From Azoarcus sp. CIB (GTDB lineage: Bacteria; Pseudomonadota; Gammaproteobacteria; Burkholderiales; Rhodocyclaceae): a stretch of 64,000 bases of DNA. A program made the position numbers and the translations under genes. How positions within the stretch are numbered: position 1 is the first letter of the stretch; every line of letters begins with the position of its first letter. Location: the NCBI RefSeq assembly GCF_001190925.1, contig NZ_CP011072.1:3906001-3970000 (forward strand). The letters are read 5' to 3'. The notes beneath the pieces were generated by a model. That model was not told the DNA's origin. It saw only the letters and a list, made by a program, of their open reading frames with translations, and did no database searches. This document shows, piece after piece, positions 54,451-63,432 of this stretch.

Positions 54451-55973
54451 ATCGGGTAAGGATCGACCTCGTACTGGAACAGCTCGACGTTCGCCGTCTG
54501 CATGTCGAGACTCAGCACGCGGGCCTGCGCCACATAGAGGTGCTCGCCTTCGTGCACCAGCACGAAACGGCGCGACGCATAGGTACCCGCCGGCGCAAGG
54601 ATCGCCTGATTGCGGCGCAACGCGGGCAGCGGCGGCAGAATGAGCGCGTGCGTTGTGGAACTCACCTCGGCGCCGCGAAAGCCGATCGTCACCGGCGTGC
54701 AGGTCTGCGCGACGAGCTGCAGGCCGAGCTCGACCTGCCCGGGGCTGTCGCTGCGGATCCAGCGCACGATGCACACTGACCACGGATGCCCGGCATCCCG
54801 GCGCAGCGCGACCGCCATGCCGGCACTCAGGCTGCCCGTCACGCCCTCGACGGACATCAGCGCGTACCCGCCGGGGCTCTCGTTGTACACCATCCATTCC
54901 GAGATGCGTTCCGTCGCGCCATCGGACCGGGCGGCCTCCCACACCGCGCGCAGGCCCACACACACCTGCACCGAATAGCGGTACGCGCGGCGCGACTGAC
55001 CGCGATTCGGCGGCAGCGCCCAGCGATCGCGCATGCGCTGGAGCAGCGAGACCATCTCGATCGGCGTGAGGCCGACCGGCAACCCGGACGCATCGGGTTC
55101 GAGCAGCTCGCCGTCGCGCTCCAGCCCCACCGCCTCGGCCTCGGCCATGCGCTCCTTGAGCCAGTCGAGCTGCCCCGCGAGCGCACGCGAGACGCCGAAC
55201 GCGGAAAAATGGACGAGCCCCTCGGCCGCCGGCGCCGCGCTGCGGATCGTCGCAATCGGCGGCAGATCCTCACCCGGATTGATCCAGAACGACGACGCGG
55301 CCGGCTGCAGGCTTTCCACCGACAGCGCCCCTTCGTCCGCCACCCCCTCAAGGTAATCGTTTGCCCACACCAGCTCGCGCGCGGTCAGACTCTCCGGCTG
55401 CAGCACCGCCAAGGCAAGCAGGCGCTTCAGGGCATGCAGCGCGTCTGCGGCCGCCGTGTCGGGCCGCGCCGCTACCAACGCGTCGAAGCCGCCCCCCGCT
55501 TCGACGATTCCATATGCCGCAAGCCACAATCCGGGCGGCGTGACCGCCCCTCCCATCGCCGCGACAACGAAGGCCTCATGCACCAGGCCCAACGCTCGCG
55601 CCGTCATGGCCATCGGATCGCCGCGGCGCACCGGACGCCAGCGATCGCGCGCCGCTGCCGCCATTTCGCCCAGCTTTCCACCGACTTCGAGCAAGGCCTC
55701 GACGAGTTCGCCCGCGACCGCATGCAGCTCTCGCGAAAGCGGTAGCGCCGCATTGAGCAGGCGCGGCTTCAGGCGGCCGCACACGTCCACAACCCTTGCC
55801 TCGAACTCGTCGATACATTGCAGGAGCTGGGCCCCGCCAGCGGCCGGTTCGGGCAGTCCGCCCAGATGCCCCCGCAGGGCATTCAGCTCCGCGTGGGGAT
55901 CGTCGGCCGGCTCGCTCGCCAGCCACTCCAGCACGGGAGCCAACTGTTCTGAGACCGGATCGGATGCAGGCAT
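54447..55973 (-). CDS. PilZ-type domain protein, probable c-di-GMP effector
   Basis: A 508-residue soluble protein. The first two-thirds are helical and Ala/Leu-rich with no recognised domain. The C-terminal part has both PilZ motifs: RRAYR (residues 328-332; RxxxR) and NESPGG (364-369; [D/N]xSxxG), followed by alternating beta strands (GYALMSVEGV, VCIVRWIRS, VELGLQLV). It therefore probably binds c-di-GMP, though the inter-motif spacing is longer than in compact PilZ domains. It lies alone between yihY and the rpsP operon. Together with the GEMM riboswitch at 12889 it shows c-di-GMP signalling in this organism. The overlap CTAA at 54447-54450 joins it tail to tail with yihY. Confidence 0.72.
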   Translation of the reverse strand: MPASDPVSEQLAPVLEWLASEPADDPHAELNALRGHLGGLPEPAAGGAQLLQCIDEFEARVVDVCGRLKPRLLNAALPLSRELHAVAGELVEALLEVGGKLGEMAAAARDRWRPVRRGDPMAMTARALGLVHEAFVVAAMGGAVTPPGLWLAAYGIVEAGGGFDALVAARPDTAAADALHALKRLLALAVLQPESLTARELVWANDYLEGVADEGALSVESLQPAASSFWINPGEDLPPIATIRSAAPAAEGLVHFSAFGVSRALAGQLDWLKERMAEAEAVGLERDGELLEPDASGLPVGLTPIEMVSLLQRMRDRWALPPNRGQSRRAYRYSVQVCVGLRAVWEAARSDGATERISEWMVYNESPGGYALMSVEGVTGSLSAGMAVALRRDAGHPWSVCIVRWIRSDSPGQVELGLQLVAQTCTPVTIGFRGAEVSSTTHALILPPLPALRRNQAILAPAGTYASRRFVLVHEGEHLYVAQARVLSLDMQTANVELFQYEVDPYPI

Positions 55974-56105
55974 CGGGGTAAAATTTCCACTTGCGGACGT
56001 CCACGCATTCTATTCAAGAATCGCCCTCTTGAGCGGAACCCCTCAGCCCACGGGCCTTGCAGCCGGATCGGCACACCCCATTCGCCGACGAATCACGATC
56101 CGCAC

Positions 56106-56134
56106 TTGTCTCACGCAGACGTTTGCCTTACACT
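56106..56134 (+). promoter_or_regulatory. Promoter of the rpsP-rimM-trmD-rplS operon
   Basis: TTGTCT (56106-56111) and TACACT (56129-56134), 17 bases apart, 36 bases before the rpsP ATG. It is the best sigma-70-type pair in the 197-base gap from the divergent PilZ gene. Confidence 0.6.
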
Positions 56135-56170
56135 CGCCTGCTTTTCGCATCCACTTTTCAGGACACCCTA

Positions 56171-56422
56171 ATGGTCGTCATTCGCCTTGCCCGTGGTGGC
56201 GCCAAGAAGCGCCCGTTCTACAACATCGTTGCTGCCGACTCGCGCAACCGCCGCGACGGCCGCTTCATCGAGCGCGTTGGCTTCTACAACCCGATGGCAG
56301 CCGAGTCCGAGAAGGGCCTCGTGATCAACGCCGAACGTCTGGCCTACTGGAAGCAGAACGGCGCCCAGCTGTCCCCGACGGTCGAGCGCCTGGCCAAGCA
56401 GGCCGCGCAAGCCGCCGCCTGA
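56171..56422 (+). CDS. rpsP: 30S ribosomal protein S16
   Basis: An 83-residue protein beginning [20 protein letters not shown], with [20 protein letters not shown], the standard S16 sequence and length. It binds 16S rRNA early in 30S assembly. First gene of the rpsP-rimM-trmD-rplS operon; rimM follows after 21 bases. Confidence 0.98.
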   Translation: MVVIRLARGGAKKRPFYNIVAADSRNRRDGRFIERVGFYNPMAAESEKGLVINAERLAYWKQNGAQLSPTVERLAKQAAQAAA

Positions 56423-56443
56423 TCCTGCCGGACTCTCGCAGTC

Positions 56444-56950
56444 ATGATAGTACTGGGGCGCATTGTCGCCCCTTTTGGCGTCCAGGGGTGGGTCAAGGTG
56501 CATCCCTTCGGGGATGACCCTCTCTCCTGGCGTGAAATGGCCCAGTGGTGGCTTGCCGACAAGGCCGAAGCCCCCGAAGAGGCATGGCAGCCGGTGAAAC
56601 TGGCCGGCTTCCGCGCGCACGGCGCGAGCTTCATTGCCTCGTTCGAAGGAGTGGCGGACCGCAACGGCGCCGAAGCACTGCAGGGCCGCTACATCGCCGC
56701 GCCGCGCGAGGCGATGCCCGGCACCGGCGACGACGAATACTACTGGGGCGACCTGGTGGGTCTTTGGGTCGTAAACCAGTCGGGCGAATCGCTCGGCACG
56801 GTCGAGAGCCTGATGTCGACCGGCGCCCATGACGTACTGCAGGTTCGCGACGGCGACGAGGAGCGACTGATTCCCTTCGTCGCCGCCTACGTGCTGGACG
56901 TGGACCTGACGGGCCGGACGATCCGGGTCGACTGGCAAAAGGATTGGTGA
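56444..56950 (+). CDS. rimM: 16S rRNA processing protein RimM
   Basis: A 168-residue 30S maturation factor that binds S19. The N-terminal domain is [22 protein letters not shown]; the PRC-barrel C-terminal domain (about 95-168) includes [23 protein letters not shown] and ends [16 protein letters not shown]. It starts at ATG 56444 after rpsP and precedes trmD by 7 bases. Confidence 0.97.
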   Translation: MIVLGRIVAPFGVQGWVKVHPFGDDPLSWREMAQWWLADKAEAPEEAWQPVKLAGFRAHGASFIASFEGVADRNGAEALQGRYIAAPREAMPGTGDDEYYWGDLVGLWVVNQSGESLGTVESLMSTGAHDVLQVRDGDEERLIPFVAAYVLDVDLTGRTIRVDWQKDW

Positions 56951-56957
56951 GCACGGG

Positions 56958-57746
56958 GTGAGCGCACCAGCCGCCGCGAGGCGCTTCGACGTGATCACCC
57001 TGTTTCCCGAGATGTTCGCGGCGCTGACCGCCAGCGGCATCACGCGGCGCGCGCTGGATCGCGGTCTCTATGACATCGCGTTCCATAGCCCGCGGGATTT
57101 CGTGGACGATCCGCACCGTACCGTGGACGACCGCCCCTACGGCGGCGGCCCCGGGATGGTGATGATGGCCGAGCCGCTCGAAAAGGCAATCGGCCAGGCG
57201 AAGGCGGCGCAGCAGGCGCAGCTCGGCGCCGCGGGACGCGTGATCTACCTGTCGCCGCAAGGCCGGCCGCTGGATCATGCGAAGGTGCTGGAACTGAAGG
57301 AATTGCCGGCGCTCACGCTGCTGTGCGGGCGCTACGAAGGCGTCGATCAGCGGCTCATCGGGCGCTGCGTAGACGAAGACATATCGCTCGGCGACTTCGT
57401 ACTGTCGGGCGGCGAATTGCCGGCAATGGTGCTGCTCGATGCAATCGTGCGCCAACTGCCGGGCGCATTGAATGACGCCGTATCGGCGATCGAAGACTCG
57501 TTCGTGGACGGACTGCTGGACTGCCCCCACTACACGCGACCCGAGATCTACGAAGGCGAGCCGGTGCCGGCGGTGCTGCTCTCCGGCAACCACGCCGCGA
57601 TCCGTCGCTGGCGGCTGAAACAGGCGCTGGGCACGACCTGGCGCCGGCGCCCCGACCTACTGGAAGGGCGCACGATGACGAAAGAAGAATTGTCACTGCT
57701 TGGTGAATTCAGGCAGGAGCAAGCAGGGGCCGAAGGCACAGCCTGA
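56958..57746 (+). CDS. trmD: tRNA (guanine-N1)-methyltransferase
   Basis: A 262-residue SPOUT enzyme that methylates G37 of tRNAs. Knot and SAM-site motifs are [44 protein letters not shown] and [24 protein letters not shown]. It starts at GTG 56958, with no ATG nearby; a poly-G sequence precedes it. It follows rimM by 7 bases; rplS is 82 bases downstream. Confidence 0.97.
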   Translation: MSAPAAARRFDVITLFPEMFAALTASGITRRALDRGLYDIAFHSPRDFVDDPHRTVDDRPYGGGPGMVMMAEPLEKAIGQAKAAQQAQLGAAGRVIYLSPQGRPLDHAKVLELKELPALTLLCGRYEGVDQRLIGRCVDEDISLGDFVLSGGELPAMVLLDAIVRQLPGALNDAVSAIEDSFVDGLLDCPHYTRPEIYEGEPVPAVLLSGNHAAIRRWRLKQALGTTWRRRPDLLEGRTMTKEELSLLGEFRQEQAGAEGTA

Positions 57747-57828
57747 AGCCCGAATACAAACCGCGCGCATCAGGCATGTCCTGCTCTGCCGCAAGGCCAA
57801 GTGCCATTGAATCGACAGGAGTCGCACA

Positions 57829-58206
57829 ATGAACCTGATTCAGCAACTCGAACAGGAAGAGATCGCCCGCCTGAACAAGACCATCCCCGAGTTCGCCCCC
57901 GGCGACACCGTGGTGGTGCAGGTGAAGGTCAAGGAAGGCACGCGCGAGCGTCTCCAGGCCTACGAAGGCGTGGTGATCGCCAAGCGCAACCGTGGCCTGA
58001 ACTCCAACTTCATCGTGCGCAAGATTTCGTCGGGCGAAGGCGTGGAGCGTACGTTCCAGACCTACTCCCCGCTGGTCGACAGCATCGAAGTCAAGCGTCG
58101 CGGCGACGTGCGCCGTGCCAAGCTCTACTACCTGCGCGACCGCTCCGGCAAGTCCGCACGGATCAAGGAAAAGCTCAACTACAAGGGCGGCGCGAAGCGG
58201 GACTGA
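57829..58206 (+). CDS. rplS: 50S ribosomal protein L19
   Basis: A 125-residue protein: [75 protein letters not shown] and [29 protein letters not shown]. Standard L19 at the subunit interface. CAGGAG lies upstream. The operon ends at the strong terminator at 58235. Confidence 0.98.
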   Translation: MNLIQQLEQEEIARLNKTIPEFAPGDTVVVQVKVKEGTRERLQAYEGVVIAKRNRGLNSNFIVRKISSGEGVERTFQTYSPLVDSIEVKRRGDVRRAKLYYLRDRSGKSARIKEKLNYKGGAKRD

Positions 58207-58234
58207 TCGCGCGATTCAGCCAGCAGCAAATGAA

Positions 58235-58259
58235 ACGGGCCCCGCGGGGCCCGTTTTTT
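58235..58259 (+). terminator. Intrinsic terminator of the rplS operon
   Basis: ACGGGCCCC (58235-58243) pairs with GGGGCCCGT (58246-58254) across a minimal loop and is followed by TTTTTT (58254-58259). Confidence 0.92.
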
Positions 58260-58317
58260 CATCCTCGACGACCGACAGCGCAATGCCGCGCGTGCGAGCA
58301 CATCGCGCCGAATACGA

Positions 58318-58518
58318 CTACTCCTTCGTCGCGTCCTCGTCGTCGTCGTCGTCGTCCGGGATCACCGCATCGACTCCGGCGCCAACAACCTTGGCGCCCA
58401 CCTTGACCGTTGTCGCCACCACGGTGACCGCCGCATCGGCGACGGCAAACACCGCGCACCCACCCAGCATTGCCGCGCACACAGCAGCGAGCAGCAGATT
58501 CCTCACGCTCATTTGCAC
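58318..58518 (-). CDS. Small putative lipoprotein with acidic tail
   Basis: A 66-residue protein from GTG 58518 (64 from ATG 58512). GGAGGA (58528-58523) lies 4 to 5 bases before the GTG and 10 to 11 before the ATG, so the GTG may be the true start. A signal peptide with a lipobox (MLGGC) is followed by an Ala/Val-rich amphipathic stretch (VFAVADAAVTVVATTVKVGAKVVGAGVDAV) and an acidic end (PDDDDDDEDATKE). It is probably a membrane-anchored small protein of unknown role. It converges with rplS past the terminator. Between it and the tRNA (58519-58721) nothing else was recognised except the tRNA terminator. Confidence 0.7.
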   Translation of the reverse strand: MQMSVRNLLLAAVCAAMLGGCAVFAVADAAVTVVATTVKVGAKVVGAGVDAVIPDDDDDDEDATKE

Positions 58519-58682
58519 CCGATTCCTCCGATAGCCGCCGCGCAGCCGTCGCCGCTCGACATTTCCGCCTCAATGGCGTCGTCCTGCGATTATTCCTTCA
58601 GGCGAGCACCCCATGTGTATCGACTGGTATCCCCCCGCCAGAGAGCACCGACACCGCCCCTTCCGAACGGCGCGCACCAAAG

Positions 58683-58712
58683 AAAAAAGCCACCAAGAAT
58701 CGGCGGCTTTTT
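58683..58712. terminator. Terminator after tRNA-Ser
   Basis: An A6 run (58683-58688) is followed by the imperfect stem GCC-A-CC / GG-C-GGC (58689-58694 with 58702-58707) and then TTTTT (58708-58712). On the minus strand it closes the tRNA transcript with a T run; on the plus strand it would work too. Confidence 0.75.
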
Positions 58713-58721
58713 CTTTATGGC

Positions 58722-58815
58722 TGGCGGAGAGTGAGGGATTCGAACCCTCGATACGAGTTTTAGCCCGTATGCTCCCTTAGCAGGGGAGTGCCTTCGACCT
58801 CTCGGCCAACTCTCC
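58722..58815 (-). tRNA. tRNA-Ser (GCU anticodon)
   Basis: On the minus strand the sequence starts GGAGAGTTGGCCGAGAGGTC. The anticodon stem-loop is CTCCC-CTGCTAA-GGGAG, giving anticodon GCT, which reads AGC and AGU. A long variable arm (CATACGGGCTAAAACTCGTAT), as expected of serine tRNA, is followed by the T arm GAGGGTTCGAATCCCTC and acceptor end ACTCTCC-G-CCA with encoded CCA. The length is 94 bases with CCA. It lies 51 bases after lysC, in the same direction, and ends before the terminator at 58683-58712. Confidence 0.96.
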
Positions 58816-58866
58816 AACCTTTGAGCCCGCCATCATAGCGATGCCGGACCCTCAGGTCAAACTTAA

Positions 58867-60093
58867 TTATGCGGCGACATCGAGGCCGAATGCCTTGTGC
58901 AGCACGCGCACGGCCAGCTCGAGGTACTTCTCCTCGATCGCGACCGAGATCTTGATTTCGGACGTCGAGATCATCTGGATGTTGATGCCCTCTTCCGCGA
59001 GCGTGCGGAACATCTGCGAGGCGACGCCGGCGTGCGAACGCATGCCGACGCCGACGATGGAGACCTTGGCCATGGTCCGGTCGGAGACGATCGTGCGGGC
59101 GCCGATATGCTCCTTGACGGCTTCGAGCACCTTCACGGCCTTGTCGAGTTCGCCGCGAGCGACGGTGAACGAGAAGTCGGTCGTGCCGTCCTTGCTCACG
59201 TTCTGGATGATCATGTCGACTTCGATGTTGGCATCGGCGACCGGCCCGAGGATCTGGTAGGCGATACCCGGCTTGTCGGGGACGCCGAGCACCGTGAGCT
59301 TGGCTTCGTCGCGGTTGAAGGCGATACCGGAGATGACGGGCTGTTCCATGTTCTGATCTTCCTCAACTGTGATGAGCGTGCCCTCGCCTTCCTCCTGGAA
59401 GCTGGACAGGACGCGCAACTTGACCTTGTACTTGCCGGCGAATTCCACCGAACGGATCTGCAGCACCTTGGAACCGAGGCTGGCGAGCTCGAGCATTTCC
59501 TCGAAGGTGATCGTGTCGAGCTTGCGCGCTTCCGGCACGACGCGCGGGTCGGTGGTGTACACACCGTCCACGTCCGTGTAGATCTGGCACTCGTCCGCCT
59601 TCAGCGCGGCAGCGAGGGCGACTCCGGTGGTATCGGACCCGCCGCGGCCCAGCGTGGTGATGGCGCCGTGCTCATCCACCCCCTGAAAGCCGGCGACGAC
59701 GACGATGTTGCCCTCGTCGAGGTCCTTCTTGATCGGCGCCTCGTCGATATTCAGGATGCGCGCCTTCGTATGCGCGCTGTCGGTGAGGATGCGCACCTGG
59801 GCGCCGGTGTAGCTCTTCGCCTTGACGCCAATGTCCTGCAGCGCCATGCACAGCAGGCCGATGGTGACTTGCTCGCCGGTCGACACGACCACGTCCAGCT
59901 CGCGCGGATCGGGAGTACCTGCAACTTCCTTGGCGAGCGCGATCAGACGGTTGGTTTCGCCGCTCATCGCGGACACCACCACCACGACCTGATTGCCGGC
60001 CGCCTGGAACTTGGCGACCTTTCGGGCGACATTCTTGATGCGTTCCGGATTGCCAACGGAGGTGCCGCCGTACTTCTGAACTATCAGTGCCAT
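58867..60093 (-). CDS. lysC: Aspartate kinase
   Basis: A 408-residue enzyme, the first step of lysine, threonine and methionine synthesis. The kinase domain has [67 protein letters not shown] and [40 protein letters not shown]. Two C-terminal ACT domains (about 265-400) give allosteric control by lysine and threonine, as in the alpha2beta2-like beta-proteobacterial type. ATG 60093 is preferred to an upstream in-frame start because it opens the family motif. tRNA-Ser follows in the same direction. Confidence 0.97.
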   Translation of the reverse strand: MALIVQKYGGTSVGNPERIKNVARKVAKFQAAGNQVVVVVSAMSGETNRLIALAKEVAGTPDPRELDVVVSTGEQVTIGLLCMALQDIGVKAKSYTGAQVRILTDSAHTKARILNIDEAPIKKDLDEGNIVVVAGFQGVDEHGAITTLGRGGSDTTGVALAAALKADECQIYTDVDGVYTTDPRVVPEARKLDTITFEEMLELASLGSKVLQIRSVEFAGKYKVKLRVLSSFQEEGEGTLITVEEDQNMEQPVISGIAFNRDEAKLTVLGVPDKPGIAYQILGPVADANIEVDMIIQNVSKDGTTDFSFTVARGELDKAVKVLEAVKEHIGARTIVSDRTMAKVSIVGVGMRSHAGVASQMFRTLAEEGINIQMISTSEIKISVAIEEKYLELAVRVLHKAFGLDVAA

Positions 60094-60234
60094 CGTCGTA
60101 TCCAAATAGCGGTGGATAAAACATGCGATTTTAGCGAAAGCCGGGGGACTTTGCAGTTCCGTGTCGTTTGTGCCGTCAAGCCCAATTTGGGCACTTATGG
60201 AATGCGGTTAACCCTAGTGCTTTTGATTTTCCCG

Positions 60235-60264
60235 TTGTATTTGTCCGGAATAGTAATCTATACT
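60235..60264 (+). promoter_or_regulatory. Promoter of the HTH gene
   Basis: TTGTAT (60235-60240) and TATACT (60259-60264), 18 bases apart, in an AT-rich stretch. Transcription would begin near 60271, 83 bases before the HTH start. Confidence 0.65.
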
Positions 60265-60272
60265 TTGGGTAC

Positions 60273-60292
60273 CATATGACTTAAGTCGTATG
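60273..60292. promoter_or_regulatory. Palindromic operator at the HTH promoter start site
   Basis: CATATGACTTAAGTCGTATG is a 20-base palindrome with one mismatched pair, centred on CTTAAG. It lies directly after the predicted start of transcription of the HTH gene, where a bound repressor would block RNA polymerase. Binding by the HTH protein itself is likely but unproven. Confidence 0.6.
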
Positions 60293-60353
60293 ATCGCCTC
60301 AGGGCGCAGCCAATCCTCATAGCACAATCGACTTCACAACAGAGGCCCAAGAG

Positions 60354-60656
60354 ATGAAAAGCACTGAAACCTTTGATGTTCGCGAGATCCGCCGCAAACT
60401 CGGTCTGAACCAGTCGCAGTTCTGGTCAAAGATCGGCGTTACCCAAAGTGGGGGGTCCCGTTACGAGAGCGGCCGCAACATTCCGCGTCCCGTGCAGGCT
60501 CTGCTCCGCCTCGTTCACATCGAACAGATCGACATCAACAAGGTCAAGAAGGAAGACGTCGAAGTGGCCGAGTTTCTGAAGGCTTCGAACCCGGACCTGT
60601 TCAAGACGCTGAAGAAGGAGGCCCGTGCGAAGCGCAAGGAGCGCACGTCACGCTAA
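60354..60656 (+). CDS. XRE-family helix-turn-helix regulator
   Basis: A 100-residue protein with a single Cro/C1-type HTH (about 7-55): IRRKLGLNQSQFWSKIGVTQSGGSRYESGRNIP, followed by a Lys/Glu-rich helical tail (FKTLKKEARAKRKERTSR) that probably supports dimer or DNA contact. It starts at ATG 60354. It is the only gene of its transcript, with a promoter and palindromic operator upstream and a terminator right after. Autoregulation is inferred. Targets elsewhere are unknown. Confidence 0.88.
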   Translation: MKSTETFDVREIRRKLGLNQSQFWSKIGVTQSGGSRYESGRNIPRPVQALLRLVHIEQIDINKVKKEDVEVAEFLKASNPDLFKTLKKEARAKRKERTSR

Positions 60657-60680
60657 CCCGGGCGGAGTAGCACATGGTCA

Positions 60681-61535
60681 TCAGGGGCTGACGCGAACCG
60701 TCAGCCCCGTTTTTTTTATGCGCTCGGCGATCGCCTCCAGCTCGGCCTCGGTGAGTGGCGACAGGCGCGAGGCCTCGGACTGCATCGAGGGACGCGCGAT
60801 GCCGTAGAGCAGCACCCCGGCGAGGCGTTCGACACCAGCCTTTTCCAACACGGCCAGATACGCGGCGATGTCTGCATCGGACGGTGCCAGCCCGTCCCAG
60901 CGGAACATGCAGGTCTGCACCCAGGTCGTGCAGCGCTCGGCGCTCGCCTGCAGGCGGCGCGCGACCGCATCGGGGTCGTGCCCGACGCCGTTGATGCGGC
61001 GCATGCCTGCCCGCGTGCCCGCATCGACCTTGAACCATACTTCGCCGTCCGCTTCGCCCAAGCGGCGCACGCCTTCGCGCACGGCCACCTGCCCCATCAG
61101 GCTGCCGTTGGTGATGAGGCGCAGCGGCACTTCCGTGCCGAATCCGAAGCGCGCCCGCAGGCGTACCGCGATCTCGACCGCATCCGCGAATTCGGCTGCG
61201 CTGGTCGGCTCGCCATTGCCGGAGAAGGCGATGTCGCGGACCTGGCGCAAGCCTTCAGGGACGTGCCGCTCGAGGTAGTCGCCATTGACGAGCGCATCGA
61301 GGAAGCCGGCGAGTTCGGCCTCCAATTGGGCGAGGTCGATGCGGGGGGCGCTGCCGCGCACGAGGTCCGGCACCTGGCAGTAGGCGCAATGCCAGTTGCA
61401 GGCGTTGTTGGGGTTCAAGTTGATGCCGACGGACACGCCACCGGCACGGCGCGACAGCACCGGATAGATGTAGGTGAGCCCCGCGAGATCGCGGTCGTGG
61501 TTGCGGATCGTGAGTTGTCGGTCGCTGGATGCCAT
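60681..61535 (-). CDS. Radical SAM protein
   Basis: A 284-residue enzyme with the cluster motif CNWHCAYC (CxxxCxxC, about residues 46-53), preceded by GVSVGINLNPNN, and then FSGNGEPTSAAEFADAV and RLITNGSL, which are SAM-binding blocks. No SPASM or auxiliary cysteine set is seen, and the substrate is unknown. The 3' end of the coding strand is also the terminator of the converging HTH gene: the last codons (KKTGLTVRVSP) are written by that hairpin. Confidence 0.85.
   Translation of the reverse strand: MASSDRQLTIRNHDRDLAGLTYIYPVLSRRAGGVSVGINLNPNNACNWHCAYCQVPDLVRGSAPRIDLAQLEAELAGFLDALVNGDYLERHVPEGLRQVRDIAFSGNGEPTSAAEFADAVEIAVRLRARFGFGTEVPLRLITNGSLMGQVAVREGVRRLGEADGEVWFKVDAGTRAGMRRINGVGHDPDAVARRLQASAERCTTWVQTCMFRWDGLAPSDADIAAYLAVLEKAGVERLAGVLLYGIARPSMQSEASRLSPLTEAELEAIAERIKKTGLTVRVSP
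60684..60717 (+). terminator. Intrinsic terminator of the HTH gene, inside the radical SAM gene
   Basis: GGGGCTGACG (60684-60693) pairs with CGTCAGCCCC (60699-60708), 5-base loop, followed by TTTTTTTT (60710-60717). It starts 28 bases after the HTH stop and overlaps the final codons of the converging radical SAM gene. Confidence 0.92.
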
Positions 61536-61604
61536 CGCTGAAGGTGCCGCAAATCGCGGTCGAAGAAAGCAAGGGGTTGCCCGGAATGGGCGATCGGGGT
61601 CGGA

Positions 61605-61613
61605 TGCTATAAT
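61605..61613 (+). promoter_or_regulatory. Extended -10 promoter of the queD-like gene
   Basis: TGCTATAAT gives the extended -10 motif TGn plus a perfect TATAAT at 61608-61613. No good -35 precedes it. The gene starts 28 bases downstream. Confidence 0.75.
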
Positions 61614-61640
61614 CCGCGCCCTGCACTCCCGAGGTCAATC

Positions 61641-62096
61641 ATGCGCATCACCCGCCGCCTGGAATTCGACGCAGGACACCGGATTCCGGACCACGCCAGC
61701 CAGTGCCGCCACCTGCACGGCCACCGTTACGCGATCGAGATCACCCTGTCGGGAGGAATCATCGAAGCCGCCGGCCAGCCGGTCAATGGCATGGTGATGG
61801 ACTTCGGCGAGGTGAAGACGATCGCCAAGGCGCATGTCGTCGACGTTTGGGACCACGCCTTCCTGGTGTTCCGCGGCGATGCGCAGGTCATGCAGTTCCT
61901 CGGCTCGATGCCAGGCCACAAGACGGTCGTGCTCGACTGCGTGCCGACCGCGGAAAACCTTGCGCGCGAGGCCTTCCGCATCCTCGACCCGCGCTACCAC
62001 GACAGCTACGGCAACCACCTGCGCCTTGAGCGCGTGCGCCTGTACGAGACGCCGAACTGCTGGGCCGACGCCGTGCGCGACGACGCCGGCCTCTGA
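61641..62096 (+). CDS. queD: 6-carboxytetrahydropterin synthase (QueD/PTPS family)
   Basis: A 151-residue pterin enzyme of the PTPS fold. The zinc-binding histidines are in FDAGHRIPDHASQCRHLHGHRYAIEI (His, then HxH), with the catalytic-type Cys just before HLHGH. The later blocks VMDFGEVK and ENLAREAFRIL complete the family. QueD converts dihydroneopterin triphosphate in queuosine synthesis; other PTPS relatives exist, so the specific function is probable rather than proven. The strong extended -10 is 28 bases upstream. Confidence 0.88.
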   Translation: MRITRRLEFDAGHRIPDHASQCRHLHGHRYAIEITLSGGIIEAAGQPVNGMVMDFGEVKTIAKAHVVDVWDHAFLVFRGDAQVMQFLGSMPGHKTVVLDCVPTAENLAREAFRILDPRYHDSYGNHLRLERVRLYETPNCWADAVRDDAGL

Positions 62097-62109
62097 AACA
62101 CAGACGGGA

Positions 62110-63432
62110 TTAGTCGGCCGCTGCGGCCTCGGCGACCGCCTGCGCCAGTGCGGCCTCGCTGTGTACCACGCGCACTTCCCGCTGCGGGAAGGGGATCTCG
62201 ATGCCCTCGGCACGGAAGCGCTTCCACACTTCCAGGTTGATGTGCGAAATCACGCCGAGCGTGCCTTCCTGCGGATCGGCGATCCATACCGCGAGGCGCA
62301 GGTCGACGCCGCTCTCGCCGAAGGCGACGACGAAGGCCTTGGGCTCCGGCTCCGCGATCACGCGTTCATGCGTCTTCGCCGCCTCGACGAGGATCTGCAT
62401 TGCGCGCTCCAGATCCGTGGCATAGCTCACCTGGATGTTGATCGGCACGACGATGCGCGTGTCGCTGTAGGTTTCGTTCTGCACGACCGAGCCGATCAGG
62501 GTCTCGTTCGGCACCAGCGATTCGATGCCGCTCGCCGCGCGCAAAACCGTGTAGCGGGTGTTGATCTGGGTGACCACGCCGCGCTCGGCGCCGACCGAGA
62601 TCAGGTTGCCGATACGCAGGGAATGGTCGAGCAGGATGATGAAGCCCGAGACATAGTTCGCTGCGATCTTCTGCAGGCCGAAGCCCAGGCCCACACCCAG
62701 CGCCCCGCCGAACACCGACAGCGTGGTCAGGTCGATGCCGACCATGGGCAGCGCGATCAGCACGGCGACGACGATCAGGAGCGCCTTCGCGACGCGCATC
62801 AGCACGAGGCGCATGCTGTCGTCGAGGCCGGCGGCACCGCTCAGCCGGCGCTCCAGCGCCCCCGCCGCCCACAGCGCGATGAGCAGGGTGAACATCACCA
62901 TGCCCACGCCCTGCAGCAGGGTCCATAGCGAGAGCTTCTGGCTGCCGACCTTGAAGGACACCCCGTCGAGCGCATCGATCACCTCGGGAAGCCACCCGAG
63001 GATATGCAGCGCGACCACGGCCCACGCGAGCGATGCGAAGACGCGCTCGAAGTTGCCCAGCCAGCTCGAGTGGCCTATGCCCTGCCGCACCGTGAAGACG
63101 ACGAAGCGGATCGCGGCGAACGAAGTCAGCAGGGGCACAGCAAGATTGAGCAGGTGCACGCTCTGGTACTTGCCCAGCACCGCACGCGCGGCGAATACGA
63201 AGACGAGCGCCGACAACGGGAACAGCACGCGGCGCAGGCCGCTACGGCCGAAGCGCTGGGCGGCGGTTTCGGTGTCGCCGCGGGGGGCGACGCGCGCGAG
63301 CATCGCACGTTCGATCAGCCACGCGAGCAGGAGGCAGCCGACCAGGGCGCCGAGCTGCCACAGGATGGAGGGACTCTGCAGGTCGCTCCAGGTATCCATG
63401 AGCATGGCGGCGAAACGAATCTCTTCATTCAC
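62110..63432 (-). CDS. MscS-family mechanosensitive channel
   Basis: A 440-residue channel with about six N-terminal helices before the MscS core. The pore helix is LSVFGGALGVGLGFGLQKIAANYVSGFIILLDHSLRIGNLISV, with the Gly/Ala packing pattern of TM3. The cytoplasmic beta domain has RGVVTQINTRYTVLRAASGIESLVPNETLIGSVV, and the C-terminal region ends before an Ala-rich tail. It opens on membrane tension to release solutes. The start is GTG 63432, overlapping the PLD stop (GTGA), so the two are translationally coupled. Confidence 0.93.
   Translation of the reverse strand: MNEEIRFAAMLMDTWSDLQSPSILWQLGALVGCLLLAWLIERAMLARVAPRGDTETAAQRFGRSGLRRVLFPLSALVFVFAARAVLGKYQSVHLLNLAVPLLTSFAAIRFVVFTVRQGIGHSSWLGNFERVFASLAWAVVALHILGWLPEVIDALDGVSFKVGSQKLSLWTLLQGVGMVMFTLLIALWAAGALERRLSGAAGLDDSMRLVLMRVAKALLIVVAVLIALPMVGIDLTTLSVFGGALGVGLGFGLQKIAANYVSGFIILLDHSLRIGNLISVGAERGVVTQINTRYTVLRAASGIESLVPNETLIGSVVQNETYSDTRIVVPINIQVSYATDLERAMQILVEAAKTHERVIAEPEPKAFVVAFGESGVDLRLAVWIADPQEGTLGVISHINLEVWKRFRAEGIEIPFPQREVRVVHSEAALAQAVAEAAAAD

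Noticed and set aside
58722-58815. Selenocysteine tRNA
   Set aside because: The long variable arm is shared with serine tRNAs, but the anticodon is GCT and the acceptor and T stems have normal serine lengths.
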